Source: Acidobacteriaceae bacterium (GTDB lineage: Bacteria > Acidobacteriota > Terriglobia > Terriglobales > Acidobacteriaceae). Taken from it: a stretch of 10,797 bases of DNA. Location of the stretch: positions 1 to 10,797 of the forward strand of contig PMBA01000409.1 of assembly GCA_003152795.1 (NCBI GenBank). The letters are read 5' to 3'. The stretch's first letter is position 1. Every line of letters begins with the position of its first letter. The notes beneath the pieces were generated by a model. The model saw only the letters and a program-made list of their open reading frames with translations, made no database searches and had not been told where the DNA came from. Of this stretch, positions 1 through 6,534 are shown one piece after another. The translations under genes were made by a program, and so were the position numbers.

Positions 1-470
1 CCCAGGATTCCCGTCAAATAAATCAGGCGGTGCAGACGCTGCCAGTTCTTGCCCCCCAGGCGGCGAATCGACCACGCGGTCGAGGTCAGGGCCAGGGGAA
101 TCATCAGCACGAAGGCGGAAAACCCTATGGTGATGAAGGGGCGTTTGGCGATGTCTTTCAACATTTCGTGGATGTCGAAGAACTTGTCGAGCCAGATGTA
201 GGTCAGAAAATGCAGCGTCCCGTAGAAGAACGCGAACAGTCCGATCATGCGGCGGACACCGATCAGCCAGTATTGACGCGTGATCCGGCGGAGCGGCGTA
301 ACGGTGAGCGTGCTGAGAACAAAAATCAGAGTCCAGTCGCCGGTCGAGTGTGTGATGAACTCGATGGGGTTGGCGCCCAGGCCGTCATGCAACGCTTTCC
401 ACGCCAGACGCTCCAGCGGAATGAGCGCGGCGAGGAAGACGATCGTTTTCGTGAGCCGTAGGCGGTTCAT
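1..470 (-). CDS. msrQ: MsrQ, haem-binding membrane subunit of the MsrPQ methionine sulfoxide reductase (partial, C-terminus off the left edge)
   Basis: This is the inner-membrane b-type cytochrome that passes electrons from the quinone pool or a cytoplasmic reductase to periplasmic MsrP. I translated it by hand from the ATG at 470 down to base 1, giving 156 residues against roughly 200 in the family, so the last part is missing. Hydrophobic segments lie at about 8-25, 43-60, 74-95 and 112-134, with a fifth beginning near 148. His87 (in GTLHFLTY) and His147 (in WQRLHRLIY) sit where the family has haem-ligand histidines; the further C-terminal histidine would lie outside the window. The arginine-rich loop RRITRQYWLIGVRR is typical. 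No clear Shine-Dalgarno precedes the ATG. The gene follows msrP by 95 bp on the same strand, the usual order, but a palindromic repeat fills the gap. Family assignment is firm from sequence and context. Confidence 0.9.
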   Translation of the reverse strand, partial: MNRLRLTKTIVFLAALIPLERLAWKALHDGLGANPIEFITHSTGDWTLIFVLSTLTVTPLRRITRQYWLIGVRRMIGLFAFFYGTLHFLTYIWLDKFFDIHEMLKDIAKRPFITIGFSAFVLMIPLALTSTAWSIRRLGGKNWQRLHRLIYLTGIL

Positions 471-479
471 TGGAATGCG

Positions 480-555
480 GAAGTCAAAAGTCGGATTGTA
501 GAAGTAAAACCCTTTCGACCGTCAGATTTAACTTCTGCAATCTGTTCTGACTTCT
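480..555. repeat. Palindromic intergenic repeat, copy 1 (between msrP and msrQ)
   Basis: An imperfect inverted repeat: the arm at 480-506 is complementary to the arm at about 530-555, sharing the pattern GAAGTCA...GATTG(C/T)AGAAGT. The inner stretch 523-544 matches 5816-5837 in copy 2 at 20 of 22 positions, so the two loci belong to one family. It lies wholly within the msrP-msrQ gap and would form a long hairpin in the mRNA of that unit. It could partly terminate transcription, stabilise msrP mRNA, or be a passive REP-like or MITE-like element; the sequence does not decide. Confidence 0.75.
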
Positions 556-565
556 ACAATGCCTT

Positions 566-1525
566 TCAAAAGTTCTTTTTCAGGTCCATGCCGGAATACA
601 GGCTCGCCACCTGGTCGTAACCGTTGAACATCAGCGTCGGCCGTTTGAGGAATTCACCCAATCTTCGTTCCTTCGCTTGGCTCCAGCGCGGATGGTCCAC
701 GTTCGGATTCACGTTCGAATAGAACCCATATTCCCTCGGCGCGGACTCTTGCCAGGTATTCAGAGGCTCGCCGCCGGTGAAGCGGATGCGCACAATCGAC
801 TTGGCGCTCTTGAATCCGTACTTCCATGGAATCACGACGCGAAGTGGAGCGCCGTTTTGATTCGGGAGCACCTCCCCGTATAAACCGAAACAGAGCAGAG
901 CGAGCGGATGCATGGCTTCGTCCATCCGAAGCCCCTCGACATAAGGCCATCGCAACACGCTCGTGCGCTGGCCCGGCATTTGTTTGGGATCGTACAAAGT
1001 GGTGAACTCCACGTACTTCGCTTTGGGCAGAGGATCGGCCCGCTTGATCAGCTCACTCAGCGAAAATCCGACCCAGGGCACAACGATCGACCATCCTTCC
1101 ACGCAGCGATGACGGTAGATGCGCTCTTCCGGGGCAGCCATTTTTATGATCGCGTCCACGTCGAGTACCTGTTTCTTCTTGACGTCGCCGTCGATGGTCA
1201 CCGTCCACGGACGTGTCTTGAAATTCTTCGCGACATCGGCAGGCTCGTATTTGTCGGTGGAGAATTCATAGAAATTGTTGTAGTTGGTAACATCCTTATA
1301 GGGGGTTTCCTTTTCAGCCGTGCTGAAGGGGCTTTTCTGGAGTCCCTCAATTTTGGTGTTAGCGTGGGCAGTAAGCGGGGGCGCAGCCAGATCGCGGAAA
1401 GCAATACCGGTGGCGGCGGCCGCGCCCGCAATCGCTGCGCCGGTCAGGAATTTCCGCCGGTTCAGATAGGTTGCTTTGGGAGTAATTTCAGACGATGGAA
1501 TCGCAGCCGGTTTTCCGATCAGCAT
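566..1525 (-). CDS. msrP: MsrP, periplasmic protein-methionine-sulfoxide reductase, molybdopterin catalytic subunit
   Basis: Reduces methionine sulfoxide in periplasmic proteins using a mononuclear molybdenum-molybdopterin cofactor, with electrons from MsrQ. The 319-residue protein is about the family's usual length. It starts with a twin-arginine signal: NRRKFLTG at residues 22-29 followed by an alanine-rich hydrophobic stretch to about 54, as expected for a cofactor-loaded Tat substrate. The sulfite-oxidase-type core follows. The [14 protein letters not shown] segment carries Cys141, matching the cysteine that ligates molybdenum in this family, and later segments such as [18 protein letters not shown] are characteristic. 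The C-terminus ends in [10 protein letters not shown], a familiar MsrP ending. The ATG at 1525 has GGTGAG about 8 bases upstream. msrQ follows directly. It was formerly known as YedY. The call is firm. Confidence 0.95.
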   Translation of the reverse strand: MLIGKPAAIPSSEITPKATYLNRRKFLTGAAIAGAAAATGIAFRDLAAPPLTAHANTKIEGLQKSPFSTAEKETPYKDVTNYNNFYEFSTDKYEPADVAKNFKTRPWTVTIDGDVKKKQVLDVDAIIKMAAPEERIYRHRCVEGWSIVVPWVGFSLSELIKRADPLPKAKYVEFTTLYDPKQMPGQRTSVLRWPYVEGLRMDEAMHPLALLCFGLYGEVLPNQNGAPLRVVIPWKYGFKSAKSIVRIRFTGGEPLNTWQESAPREYGFYSNVNPNVDHPRWSQAKERRLGEFLKRPTLMFNGYDQVASLYSGMDLKKNF

Positions 1526-1600
1526 AGTAATCGCTCACCCCAATTGAAGTACGCAGGGCAGGCAGACACGGATGTATCCCATGCCCAAGACCCCACCTCA

Positions 1601-1629
1601 ATTATAGGACGCGGAGATCCGAAAAAAGT
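1601..1629 (-). promoter_or_regulatory. Candidate sigma-70-type promoter for msrP
   Basis: On the minus strand a perfect -10 hexamer TATAAT occupies 1606-1601, about 75 bases upstream of the msrP ATG. The hexamer 17 bases further upstream (1629-1624, ACTTTT) is a poor -35. It falls between the kinase stop at 1685 and msrP, so msrPQ may be transcribed separately from the kinase gene. The call rests on the -10 match only. Confidence 0.35.
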
Positions 1630-1684
1630 TGCAGGCGTTTGGGACTACAAACCAGGGATGTTGCCGCGGTCGCAGGTCGATCGG

Positions 1685-4264
1685 TCAGTGCGAAGCCGAT
1701 TTCACCATTGACTTGGTGGCGGGCGCTGGCGCGGACCGGGCGCGCAGCACCTCCCGGACCTTCTTGGCAAGGTTTTGCAGGGTGAAGGGCTTTTGCAGAA
1801 ATGCAGTGGCGGGGCCGAGCGCGCCCGGCGCGACGACCGCATCTTCCGTATAGCCCGAAAGATAAAGCACGCTGATGTCGGGACGCAGCGAAACCAGTTT
1901 CTTCGCCAATTCGCGGCCGCCAATGCCCGGCATGACCACGTCGGTGATCAGGATATCGATGTGTTCCTTGAACGCCTGGGCAACCCGCAGACCGCAGTCG
2001 CCATTTTCGGCTTCGATCACGTGGTAGCCGCGAGAAGCGAGGGTTACACGCACCAGTTCGCGCACCGATTCCTCGTCTTCCACCAGCAACACGGTTTCGC
2101 AGCCCCCCGCTTCGTTCGGTTGAGACTTGACCGGGCACAACTCTTCGGCGGAATCTTCGACGCGCGGCAAATAAACGTGGAACGTCGTCCCCACTCCGGG
2201 CTCGCTTTGGGCGAACACATACCCATTGCTCTGCTTGACGATGCCATAGACGGTGGAGAGGCCGAGCCCAGTACCTTTTCCTTTTTCCTTGGTGGTAAAG
2301 AAGGGCTCGAAAATGCGGGACTGGGTTTCCTTGTCCATGCCGTGGCCGGTATCGGAAACCGAGATCACGGCATAACGGCCGGGCTGGATAAAGCGCGGTT
2401 CATTGAGGTCCGGACGTACCGTGACGTCGGAACTTTGCAAGGTGAGCTTGCCGCCTTCCGGCATGGCATCTTTGGCATTGACGACCAGGTTCATGATCAC
2501 CTGCTCGAGTTGGCTGGCATCGGCCCGGGTATGTCCGGTCTCAGTAGAGAGCCGCGTGACCAGCTCGATATTTTCGCCGATCAGGGGTCGCAGCAACCGC
2601 TCCATGTCGCCTACGACGGTGTTGACATCGACCACCTTGAGTTCGAGGAGTTGCTTGCGGCTGAACGCCAGCAATTGCCGGGTGAGGGTAGCGGCGCGGT
2701 CGGCTGCCTGCTGAATGGACTGCACCTTATGGTGCATGGCGCTGCCTGGTTCCAACTGCTCCAGCAACACTTCGGTGTATCCGTTAATCACCATCAGCAG
2801 GTTGTTGAAGTCGTGGGCGACGCCGCCGGCGAGGCGGCCGACGGCATCCATTTTTTGCGCCTGGCGAAGCTGCTCTTCAAGCTGTCGCCGGTCCGTGATG
2901 TCTTCCGCGATCAGCTCTAATACTTCTTCCGGTTCATCGGTGTTACTGGCGGCGCAGCCACTGAGCCGCACGATGATGACGCGGCCGTCTTTGCGTTTCC
3001 ACTGAACTTCCACGCCATTCAGATTTCCCGTCCGGCGGCAGTCCTCGGCCAGCCGGTCCAGTTCCTGGGGATTGACGAAGACATCGCGTCTGGCATCCAG
3101 CTTCATCAGGTCTTCGCCCGATCCCAGCCCGAGCATGGTGATGAGCGCCGGATTCACGTCCAGAAATCTTCCGCCAAGCGTGCACCGGCAAATACCGAAG
3201 GCTGCGCTCAATATCAGGGAGCGCGAGCGGGCTTCGGAGCGGCGCAGCGCCTCTTCATAACGCTTGTGCTCGATCGCCGCCGCCAGTTGCTGCGAAACAA
3301 ATTTCAGAATCTCGCGGTCGCGCTCTCCGAAGCGCGCCTTTTCGTCGTAACTCTGCACTACCAGGGCCCCAATGCAGACCGTTCCGCTCTTCAGGGGAAT
3401 GCCCAGCCAGTCCACCGACGGAGCGCCGATCAATTCCACTTCCCCGCGCCGCACCAGGTCTTCAAACACTGCCGGGGTGGCCAGCAGCGGCTCGCCCGAG
3501 CGCAGGATGTATTCCGTAAGGCCGCGCCCCAGAGGCTTGGGAGCGGGGGCTGAGTCCTCTTCATCGACAAAGTACGGAAAGCTCAATACCTGAGACTGAG
3601 GATCGTAGAGGGCGATGTAGAAGTTCCGCGCATTCATCAACTGGCCGACGATGTTGTGAATGCCCGCGAAGAACTGTTGCAGATCTCCAGCCGACTGGCT
3701 GTGCGCCGCGATGGCGTACAAGGCTGCGTTCAACTCCTCGGCGCGCCTCTGCTCGGTGATGTCGCGATAGGAGGCATACGCTCCAACTCTTTTGCCGTTC
3801 AGCACCACGGGCGAGGTTGCCAGCAGCACTTCGACCAGCGAGCCATCTTTTCGCTGGCGCCGCGTCTCCAGCGAAAGCCTGTCTTCCGTCTTGATGCACT
3901 CCGCAATCCACGCCGTTTCCGCGTAGCGATCGGGCGGCACGATGAGCTGGTCGATCCGCTTTCCTACCGCCTCAGATGCGGTAAACCCGAACAGCCGGGT
4001 GAATTCAGCGTTGATGCGTAAAATGCATATTTCTTCGTTGACAATACTGATTGCTTCGGGCGCGTTCTCGATGATCTGTTCAAAGTAGGCCTTCTCCACT
4101 TCGAGCGGGCCTTCGGCGGCATGGCCGTTCGCGGGCGAGTTGCGCGGGACTGGAACAGAAACGTGGGCAGAAATCGGCGCCGCACCGTGCTCGAGAGCCT
4201 GCGGCGGCGACGCCACCCGCGGCAGCGCGGTCGAGCTTGCTGCCGGGGCGATTTTCTCACCCAT
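1685..4264 (-). CDS. Hybrid sensor histidine kinase, PAS-GAF-PAS-HisKA-HATPase-REC
   Basis: A soluble 859-residue hybrid kinase that would autophosphorylate on histidine and pass the phosphate to its own receiver domain. A low-complexity Ala/Pro N-terminus (1-52) carries no signal peptide or membrane helix. The first PAS domain is about 55-175, ending in the PAC-like YRDITEQRRAEE. A GAF domain spans about 180-335, and a second PAS about 340-460, ending EDITDRRQLEEQ. HisKA has the H-box GGVAHDFNN with His484. The ATPase shows the N-box NLVVNAKDAM (592-601), G1 DTGHGMD (Asp638), F-box FEPFF and G2 GTGLGL (664-669). The receiver (722-840) has acidic residues at 729-731, phospho-acceptor Asp775 in TDVVMPG, Ser803 and Lys825. 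No DNA-binding output is present and no separate response regulator is adjacent, so the output partner is unknown. The ATG at 4264 has AGGA just upstream. The PilZ gene precedes it by 108 bp. Confidence 0.93.
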   Translation of the reverse strand: MGEKIAPAASSTALPRVASPPQALEHGAAPISAHVSVPVPRNSPANGHAAEGPLEVEKAYFEQIIENAPEAISIVNEEICILRINAEFTRLFGFTASEAVGKRIDQLIVPPDRYAETAWIAECIKTEDRLSLETRRQRKDGSLVEVLLATSPVVLNGKRVGAYASYRDITEQRRAEELNAALYAIAAHSQSAGDLQQFFAGIHNIVGQLMNARNFYIALYDPQSQVLSFPYFVDEEDSAPAPKPLGRGLTEYILRSGEPLLATPAVFEDLVRRGEVELIGAPSVDWLGIPLKSGTVCIGALVVQSYDEKARFGERDREILKFVSQQLAAAIEHKRYEEALRRSEARSRSLILSAAFGICRCTLGGRFLDVNPALITMLGLGSGEDLMKLDARRDVFVNPQELDRLAEDCRRTGNLNGVEVQWKRKDGRVIIVRLSGCAASNTDEPEEVLELIAEDITDRRQLEEQLRQAQKMDAVGRLAGGVAHDFNNLLMVINGYTEVLLEQLEPGSAMHHKVQSIQQAADRAATLTRQLLAFSRKQLLELKVVDVNTVVGDMERLLRPLIGENIELVTRLSTETGHTRADASQLEQVIMNLVVNAKDAMPEGGKLTLQSSDVTVRPDLNEPRFIQPGRYAVISVSDTGHGMDKETQSRIFEPFFTTKEKGKGTGLGLSTVYGIVKQSNGYVFAQSEPGVGTTFHVYLPRVEDSAEELCPVKSQPNEAGGCETVLLVEDEESVRELVRVTLASRGYHVIEAENGDCGLRVAQAFKEHIDILITDVVMPGIGGRELAKKLVSLRPDISVLYLSGYTEDAVVAPGALGPATAFLQKPFTLQNLAKKVREVLRARSAPAPATKSMVKSASH

Positions 4265-4275
4265 ACAGTCCTTTC

Positions 4276-4289
4276 CCAGTGTGCACTGG
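4276..4289. promoter_or_regulatory. Short dyad just upstream of the kinase start
   Basis: CCAGTG, two bases, then CACTGG: a perfect 6-bp inverted repeat 11 bases upstream of the kinase ATG, next to its AGGA Shine-Dalgarno. It could be a small operator or an mRNA hairpin that tunes access to the ribosome site. A dyad this short can occur by chance, so confidence is low. Confidence 0.25.
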
Positions 4290-4372
4290 CGATAGTTCGA
4301 TGGTAAGCGGGCTGCGTTGTCCGCTGATAGTTACGGCGGTAATGGAACTTTCAAGGCCAAAAAACTGGACCT

Positions 4373-4732
4373 TCAGCAGGCATTGGCCAACACCACGCCG
4401 ACCTGGTGCAAAGTCGACTTCTGCTCGCTTGTCACGACCAGAAATTCGAATCCGCACCGCAAACCTTGGCTATAACGCACCACCGCCCGCACCTTCATAA
4501 CGTGAGGGGGGAGCGGGACGGGAAACTCCAGCGAAACCACTTCCCCCACCTGCAATTCACCGCTGAGAGTCGCCCCAAGACCATCAAGGCCAAGTTCGCT
4601 GGTTCGTCCCCAGAATGAGGTCGTCACGCCTTCGCGAAATACCGACACCTGAATGCGCGCGTCGAAACGATGCCGGAAAAAACGCCGCAGCCTCGGTTGA
4701 GCTTTGGCTGGCGCTTGTGCGGGGCCGCTCAA
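4373..4732 (-). CDS. PilZ-domain protein
   Basis: A small cytoplasmic 119-residue protein made of a single PilZ domain, the fold that commonly binds cyclic di-GMP. The RRFFRHRF segment (16-23) carries the RxxxR-type arginine motif. SELGLDGLGA (45-54) occupies the place of the second motif, [D/N]xSxxG, but reads ExGxxG, so ligand binding is uncertain. The rest follows a PilZ beta-barrel pattern (VGEVVSLEFPVPLPP, MKVRAVVRYSQGLRCGFEF). The start is a TTG at 4732: an in-frame TGA lies five codons upstream, no ATG lies between it and the domain, and GGAG sits 8 bases before the TTG. The hybrid kinase follows on the same strand after 108 bp with no obvious terminator, suggesting a shared signalling unit. 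No GGDEF or EAL gene is visible nearby. Confidence 0.8.
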   Translation of the reverse strand: MSGPAQAPAKAQPRLRRFFRHRFDARIQVSVFREGVTTSFWGRTSELGLDGLGATLSGELQVGEVVSLEFPVPLPPHVMKVRAVVRYSQGLRCGFEFLVVTSEQKSTLHQVGVVLANAC

Positions 4733-5042
4733 TCCAGCTTCTCCAATTCAGATCTCCTTTGCCTCGTCTTCGATTGTGCGTCAGCGCAAGGCCTGCGCTC
4801 AACGGCATCAAAGTCCATGTACCAACGAGGTGAGCCCCATGTTGATTGGAATTGACCGCCGGTCGGCAACGATTGCGCATCTTTTTTCAGTTGCCCGGCA
4901 CCCCGATTTCCTTCCACCCAAACCCAGCAGCCTGTAAAGCTGCGTAAAGACACGTGACAGACCCTCGGGGCGCGTCTAACATCAAGAGTGGGCTTGGTTG
5001 GAGATCGCGCTGACGGGGCCGCGCTGGGTAATCTGAATTCTT
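4733..5042. other. Divergent intergenic region between the PilZ gene and the repeat-protein gene
   Basis: This 310-bp stretch holds no convincing gene; reading frames crossing it have no recognisable content. It should contain both divergent promoters. Three small dyads are visible: AGCGCA/TGCGCT with a 5-base loop (4783-4799), GACCG/CGGTC around one base (4854-4864), and GCAGC/GCTGC with a 7-base loop (4927-4943). On the minus strand, AAGGAG sits 7 bases before a TTG that opens a five-codon frame ending in a TGA which overlaps the PilZ TTG start. Confidence 0.5.
4954..4982 (+). promoter_or_regulatory. Candidate sigma-70 promoter for the repeat-protein gene
   Basis: GTGACA (4954-4959, 5 of 6 to TTGACA), an exact 17-base spacer, then TAACAT (4977-4982, 4 of 6 to TATAAT). 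Transcription would start near 4989, leaving a leader of about 54 bases before the ATG at 5043. Spacing and position fit well, but the match is by eye. Confidence 0.45.
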
Positions 5043-5783
5043 ATGCCTTACCGCTCAAATGCCGCCGAAGCCTGGCTTCCCGACCCGCAGCCCGACGCTG
5101 GACAAACCGAGATTCCTCTGGACCTGCTCCCGCCGTCCAGCCTGACGCAACCGCTTTGGAGGTCGCTAGCCGGCAATCTGCGCGATACCCTCGCGCCGGA
5201 GAAGCTACCGCCGCTCGAACTGACTTCACGGCCGGTAAATGTCGGTCTCGCGCTTGGGGAGCGTCTGCGCCTGCCCTGGTTTCGCACCGTGTTTACCAAC
5301 ATCGGAGACGTGATCTCTCCCGAAACACTGCCACCCCTTGAACTTGAGTCAAGGCCTGTCGACGTCGGTGAACTCATCACCGATCAGCTGAGCCACTTCT
5401 GGTGGGGATCGCTGCTGCGGAATCTGGCCGATCGCGTCGCGCCGGAATCACTGCCCACTCTCAATCTGACTTCCAAGCCGATTCTGGACATCATTCCGAA
5501 ATCCTGGATTTTGCTGCCGTTGTGGTCGGAAGTCGTGGACACGCCCAAAGTGTTCTATCCCGACAAACCGAAAACGGCCGATCCTGCGAGGCCGGTCAAT
5601 CTGCAACCGGCGGCGCTGCCGGCGGAAAAGCGGCAAGCTCTGGTCGAAGCCCTGGTGAGGGAACCTACCGCCGCCGACCTGCTGCGCGACATACGCCGCT
5701 CGCGCATTCGGCAGCGCATCTGGATCGGGCTGGCGACCGCCCAGATTCTCTACATGGTCCTGGCTGCGGCTGGCAAACTCTAA
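5043..5783 (+). CDS. Tail-anchored protein with three 41-residue tandem repeats, function unknown
   Basis: I do not recognise a named family. The 246-residue protein has no N-terminal signal. Residues about 31-153 are three tandem units with a 41-residue period, each with a Trp/Phe-rich start, a short amphipathic stretch (SLAGNLRDTLAPE, TVFTNIGDVISPE, SLLRNLADRVAPE) and then LP(P/T)L(E/N)L..(R/K)P. The LP motif recurs at residues 55, 96 and 137. A decayed fourth unit (about 158-188) keeps the tryptophan and ARPVNL. A charged segment (193-225, rich in Arg and Glu) leads to one hydrophobic helix at about 226-243 with only three residues after it, so the bulk is probably cytoplasmic with a C-terminal membrane anchor. 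From memory, acidobacterial TonB-like proteins carry a similar LPPL.LTS.PV segment before their membrane helix; this is unverified. A candidate promoter lies upstream and the gene stands alone on this strand. Confidence 0.8.
   Translation: MPYRSNAAEAWLPDPQPDAGQTEIPLDLLPPSSLTQPLWRSLAGNLRDTLAPEKLPPLELTSRPVNVGLALGERLRLPWFRTVFTNIGDVISPETLPPLELESRPVDVGELITDQLSHFWWGSLLRNLADRVAPESLPTLNLTSKPILDIIPKSWILLPLWSEVVDTPKVFYPDKPKTADPARPVNLQPAALPAEKRQALVEALVREPTAADLLRDIRRSRIRQRIWIGLATAQILYMVLAAAGKL
5133..5501 (+). repeat. Three tandem 123-bp (41-codon) coding repeats
   Basis: The units correspond to residues 31-71, 72-112 and 113-153 of the protein at 5043. They are alignable without gaps at protein level (period exactly 41, from LP at residues 55, 96 and 137) but clearly diverged at DNA level, so this is an old internal duplication maintained by selection on the protein rather than a recent DNA expansion. 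Confidence 0.75.
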
Positions 5784-5785
5784 AT

Positions 5786-5857
5786 GAAGGTCAGAGGTCA
5801 GATTACAGAAGTGAACAGATTTACCCTCTGCAATCTGACCTCTAACCTCTGACCTTT
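5786..5857. repeat. Palindromic intergenic repeat, copy 2 (convergent gene junction)
   Basis: A long inverted repeat between two convergent genes. The left arm has two copies of the heptad GGTCAGA (5789-5802). The right arm, read on the opposite strand, has three (GGTCAGA, GGTTAGA, GGTCAGA; 5834-5854) followed by TTGCAG. The centre 5816-5837 matches 523-544 of copy 1 at 20 of 22 positions. Located just after the stop at 5783 and before the opposing stop at 5874, it could act as a two-way transcription barrier, but it has no clean T-tract. Confidence 0.8.
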
Positions 5858-5873
5858 ACTCCGTGCCTGCTTC

Positions 5874-6263
5874 TCATTGCCGCAGCCCCATCCAACCTTC
5901 GGCAATCACCATCGAGTTTCCCGGGTTGCGAGCGTCATACTTCACCGAGGTCGGCAAACCCAGCCGGCAGGAATGCAGATTGATCCACTGCCGGAGATAG
6001 GTGACGTCCTGCGACGCTTCATAAGAAACGCCCGCAACGTCATACTGATAAATCAGCATGGTCGCGGGACGGTTCGTGGCCATCGTGATTTCCTGCACAT
6101 CAATCACCGTGCCATCGGTGATGCGCCCAACCGTATTCAGCCAGGTGCGGCGTTCGTGCTCGACCTCGTCCGCGCTTCTGGGTTTTCGGCGCAGCAGGAC
6201 ATAGGCGGCAAAGACAATGCCAATCGCGCCCACCACAAGTGTATAGAGACGAAACGAAATCAT
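5874..6263 (-). CDS. Small membrane-anchored DUF3592-like protein
   Basis: About 129 residues from the ATG at 6263; a TTG two codons earlier (6269) is an alternative start with AGG six bases upstream, and an in-frame TGA precedes both. One N-terminal membrane helix (roughly the first 5-25 residues) ends in LLRRKPR, followed by a charged linker and a beta-rich domain. GRITDGTVIDVQ, then LIYQYDVAGVSYEAS, then GLPTSVKYDARNPGNSMV is the pattern of DUF3592: a new-value or converter-like beta domain that ends in a (V)xYDPxNP motif, here YDARNP. Its biochemical role is unknown. It is convergent with the repeat-protein gene, and the palindromic repeat lies between them. The family call is from motif memory and is moderately sure. 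Confidence 0.72.
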   Translation of the reverse strand: MISFRLYTLVVGAIGIVFAAYVLLRRKPRSADEVEHERRTWLNTVGRITDGTVIDVQEITMATNRPATMLIYQYDVAGVSYEASQDVTYLRQWINLHSCRLGLPTSVKYDARNPGNSMVIAEGWMGLRQ

Positions 6264-6298
6264 TTCCAAGCCAAACCTGAGCCTCGCTGTCTGCTTTC

Positions 6299-6328
6299 AG
6301 CATAAGCTCTAACCTCGCAGACCGCCAA
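6299..6328 (-). promoter_or_regulatory. Candidate promoter for the DUF3592-like gene
   Basis: On the minus strand TTGGCG (6328-6323) and TATGCT (6304-6299) are separated by 18 bases, each matching the sigma-70 consensus at 4 of 6 positions. The -10 lies about 36 bases upstream of the ATG at 6263. This is a weak match by eye. Confidence 0.22.
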
Positions 6329-6414
6329 GGGCACCGAGGTGCGCAAGCATATACCTGCGGCTGAGGACGAGTTGCGGGTGAAGGGAGCGATGGGTGTTTT
6401 ATGCCTGCGTAGGG

Positions 6415-6432
6415 GCGGACGCCCTCGTCCGC
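6415..6432. repeat. GC-rich perfect hairpin
   Basis: GCGGACG and CGTCCGC form a perfect 7-bp stem around the 4-base loop CCCT. There is no T-tract on either side, so it is not a standard intrinsic terminator. It may be a REP-like intergenic element. Confidence 0.45.
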
Positions 6433-6506
6433 TCAGCGGAGAGAAGCTCCGCAAGCCGCCGAACACTCCGCCTGCAAGATTGCCCAAAATCGCCGGGGTG
6501 CTGGCG

Positions 6507-6530
6507 CAATTGGCGGTTGCTCGCCAATTG
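6507..6530 (-). terminator. Perfect 9-bp hairpin directly after the stop of the broken exported-protein gene
   Basis: CAATTGGCG and CGCCAATTG pair perfectly around a 6-base loop, starting four bases past the TAA at 6537-6535. The position immediately behind a stop codon suggests a transcript-end hairpin. No U-run follows on the minus strand (GCGCCAGCACC), so if it terminates transcription it is not of the classic type; RNA 3'-end protection is equally possible. Confidence 0.4.
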
Positions 6531-6534
6531 GACG

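Larger units (their letters stand above)
6264..6534. other. Non-coding stretch between the DUF3592-like gene and the broken exported-protein gene
   Basis: About 270 bp with no supported gene; the frames that cross it give Arg/Pro-rich or Ala-rich products without recognisable content. It holds two perfect hairpins (6415-6432 and 6507-6530, listed separately) and a candidate promoter for the downstream DUF3592-like gene. Confidence 0.5.

Noticed and set aside
30..461. Open plus-strand frame of 143 codons
   Set aside because: It lies opposite msrQ, whose minus-strand reading gives a clear family match; the plus frame is low-complexity and charged.
1624..1660. Possible terminator of the kinase gene (GTTTG/CAAAC stem, then CTTTTTT)
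   Set aside because: The stem is only 5 bp and the T run starts about 10 bases after it, so it does not fit an intrinsic terminator.
908..1711. Plus-strand open frame of 267 codons
   Set aside because: Antisense to msrP, crosses its start and promoter, and shows no domain; typical shadow frame in GC-rich DNA.
1775..2920. Plus-strand open frame of 381 codons
   Set aside because: Antisense to the kinase ATPase and receiver domains, which carry all their motifs on the minus strand; His/Gln-rich with no recognisable domain.
5133..5501. CRISPR-like regular spacing
   Set aside because: The regular 123-base period is in coding DNA, diverged at nucleotide level and in frame; it is a protein repeat, not an array.
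6399..6534. Extension of the frameshifted gene in its first frame as a genuine C-terminus
   Set aside because: The extension is Arg/Ser/Cys-rich and antisense-like, while the other frame continues the expected domain; a frameshift explains both better.
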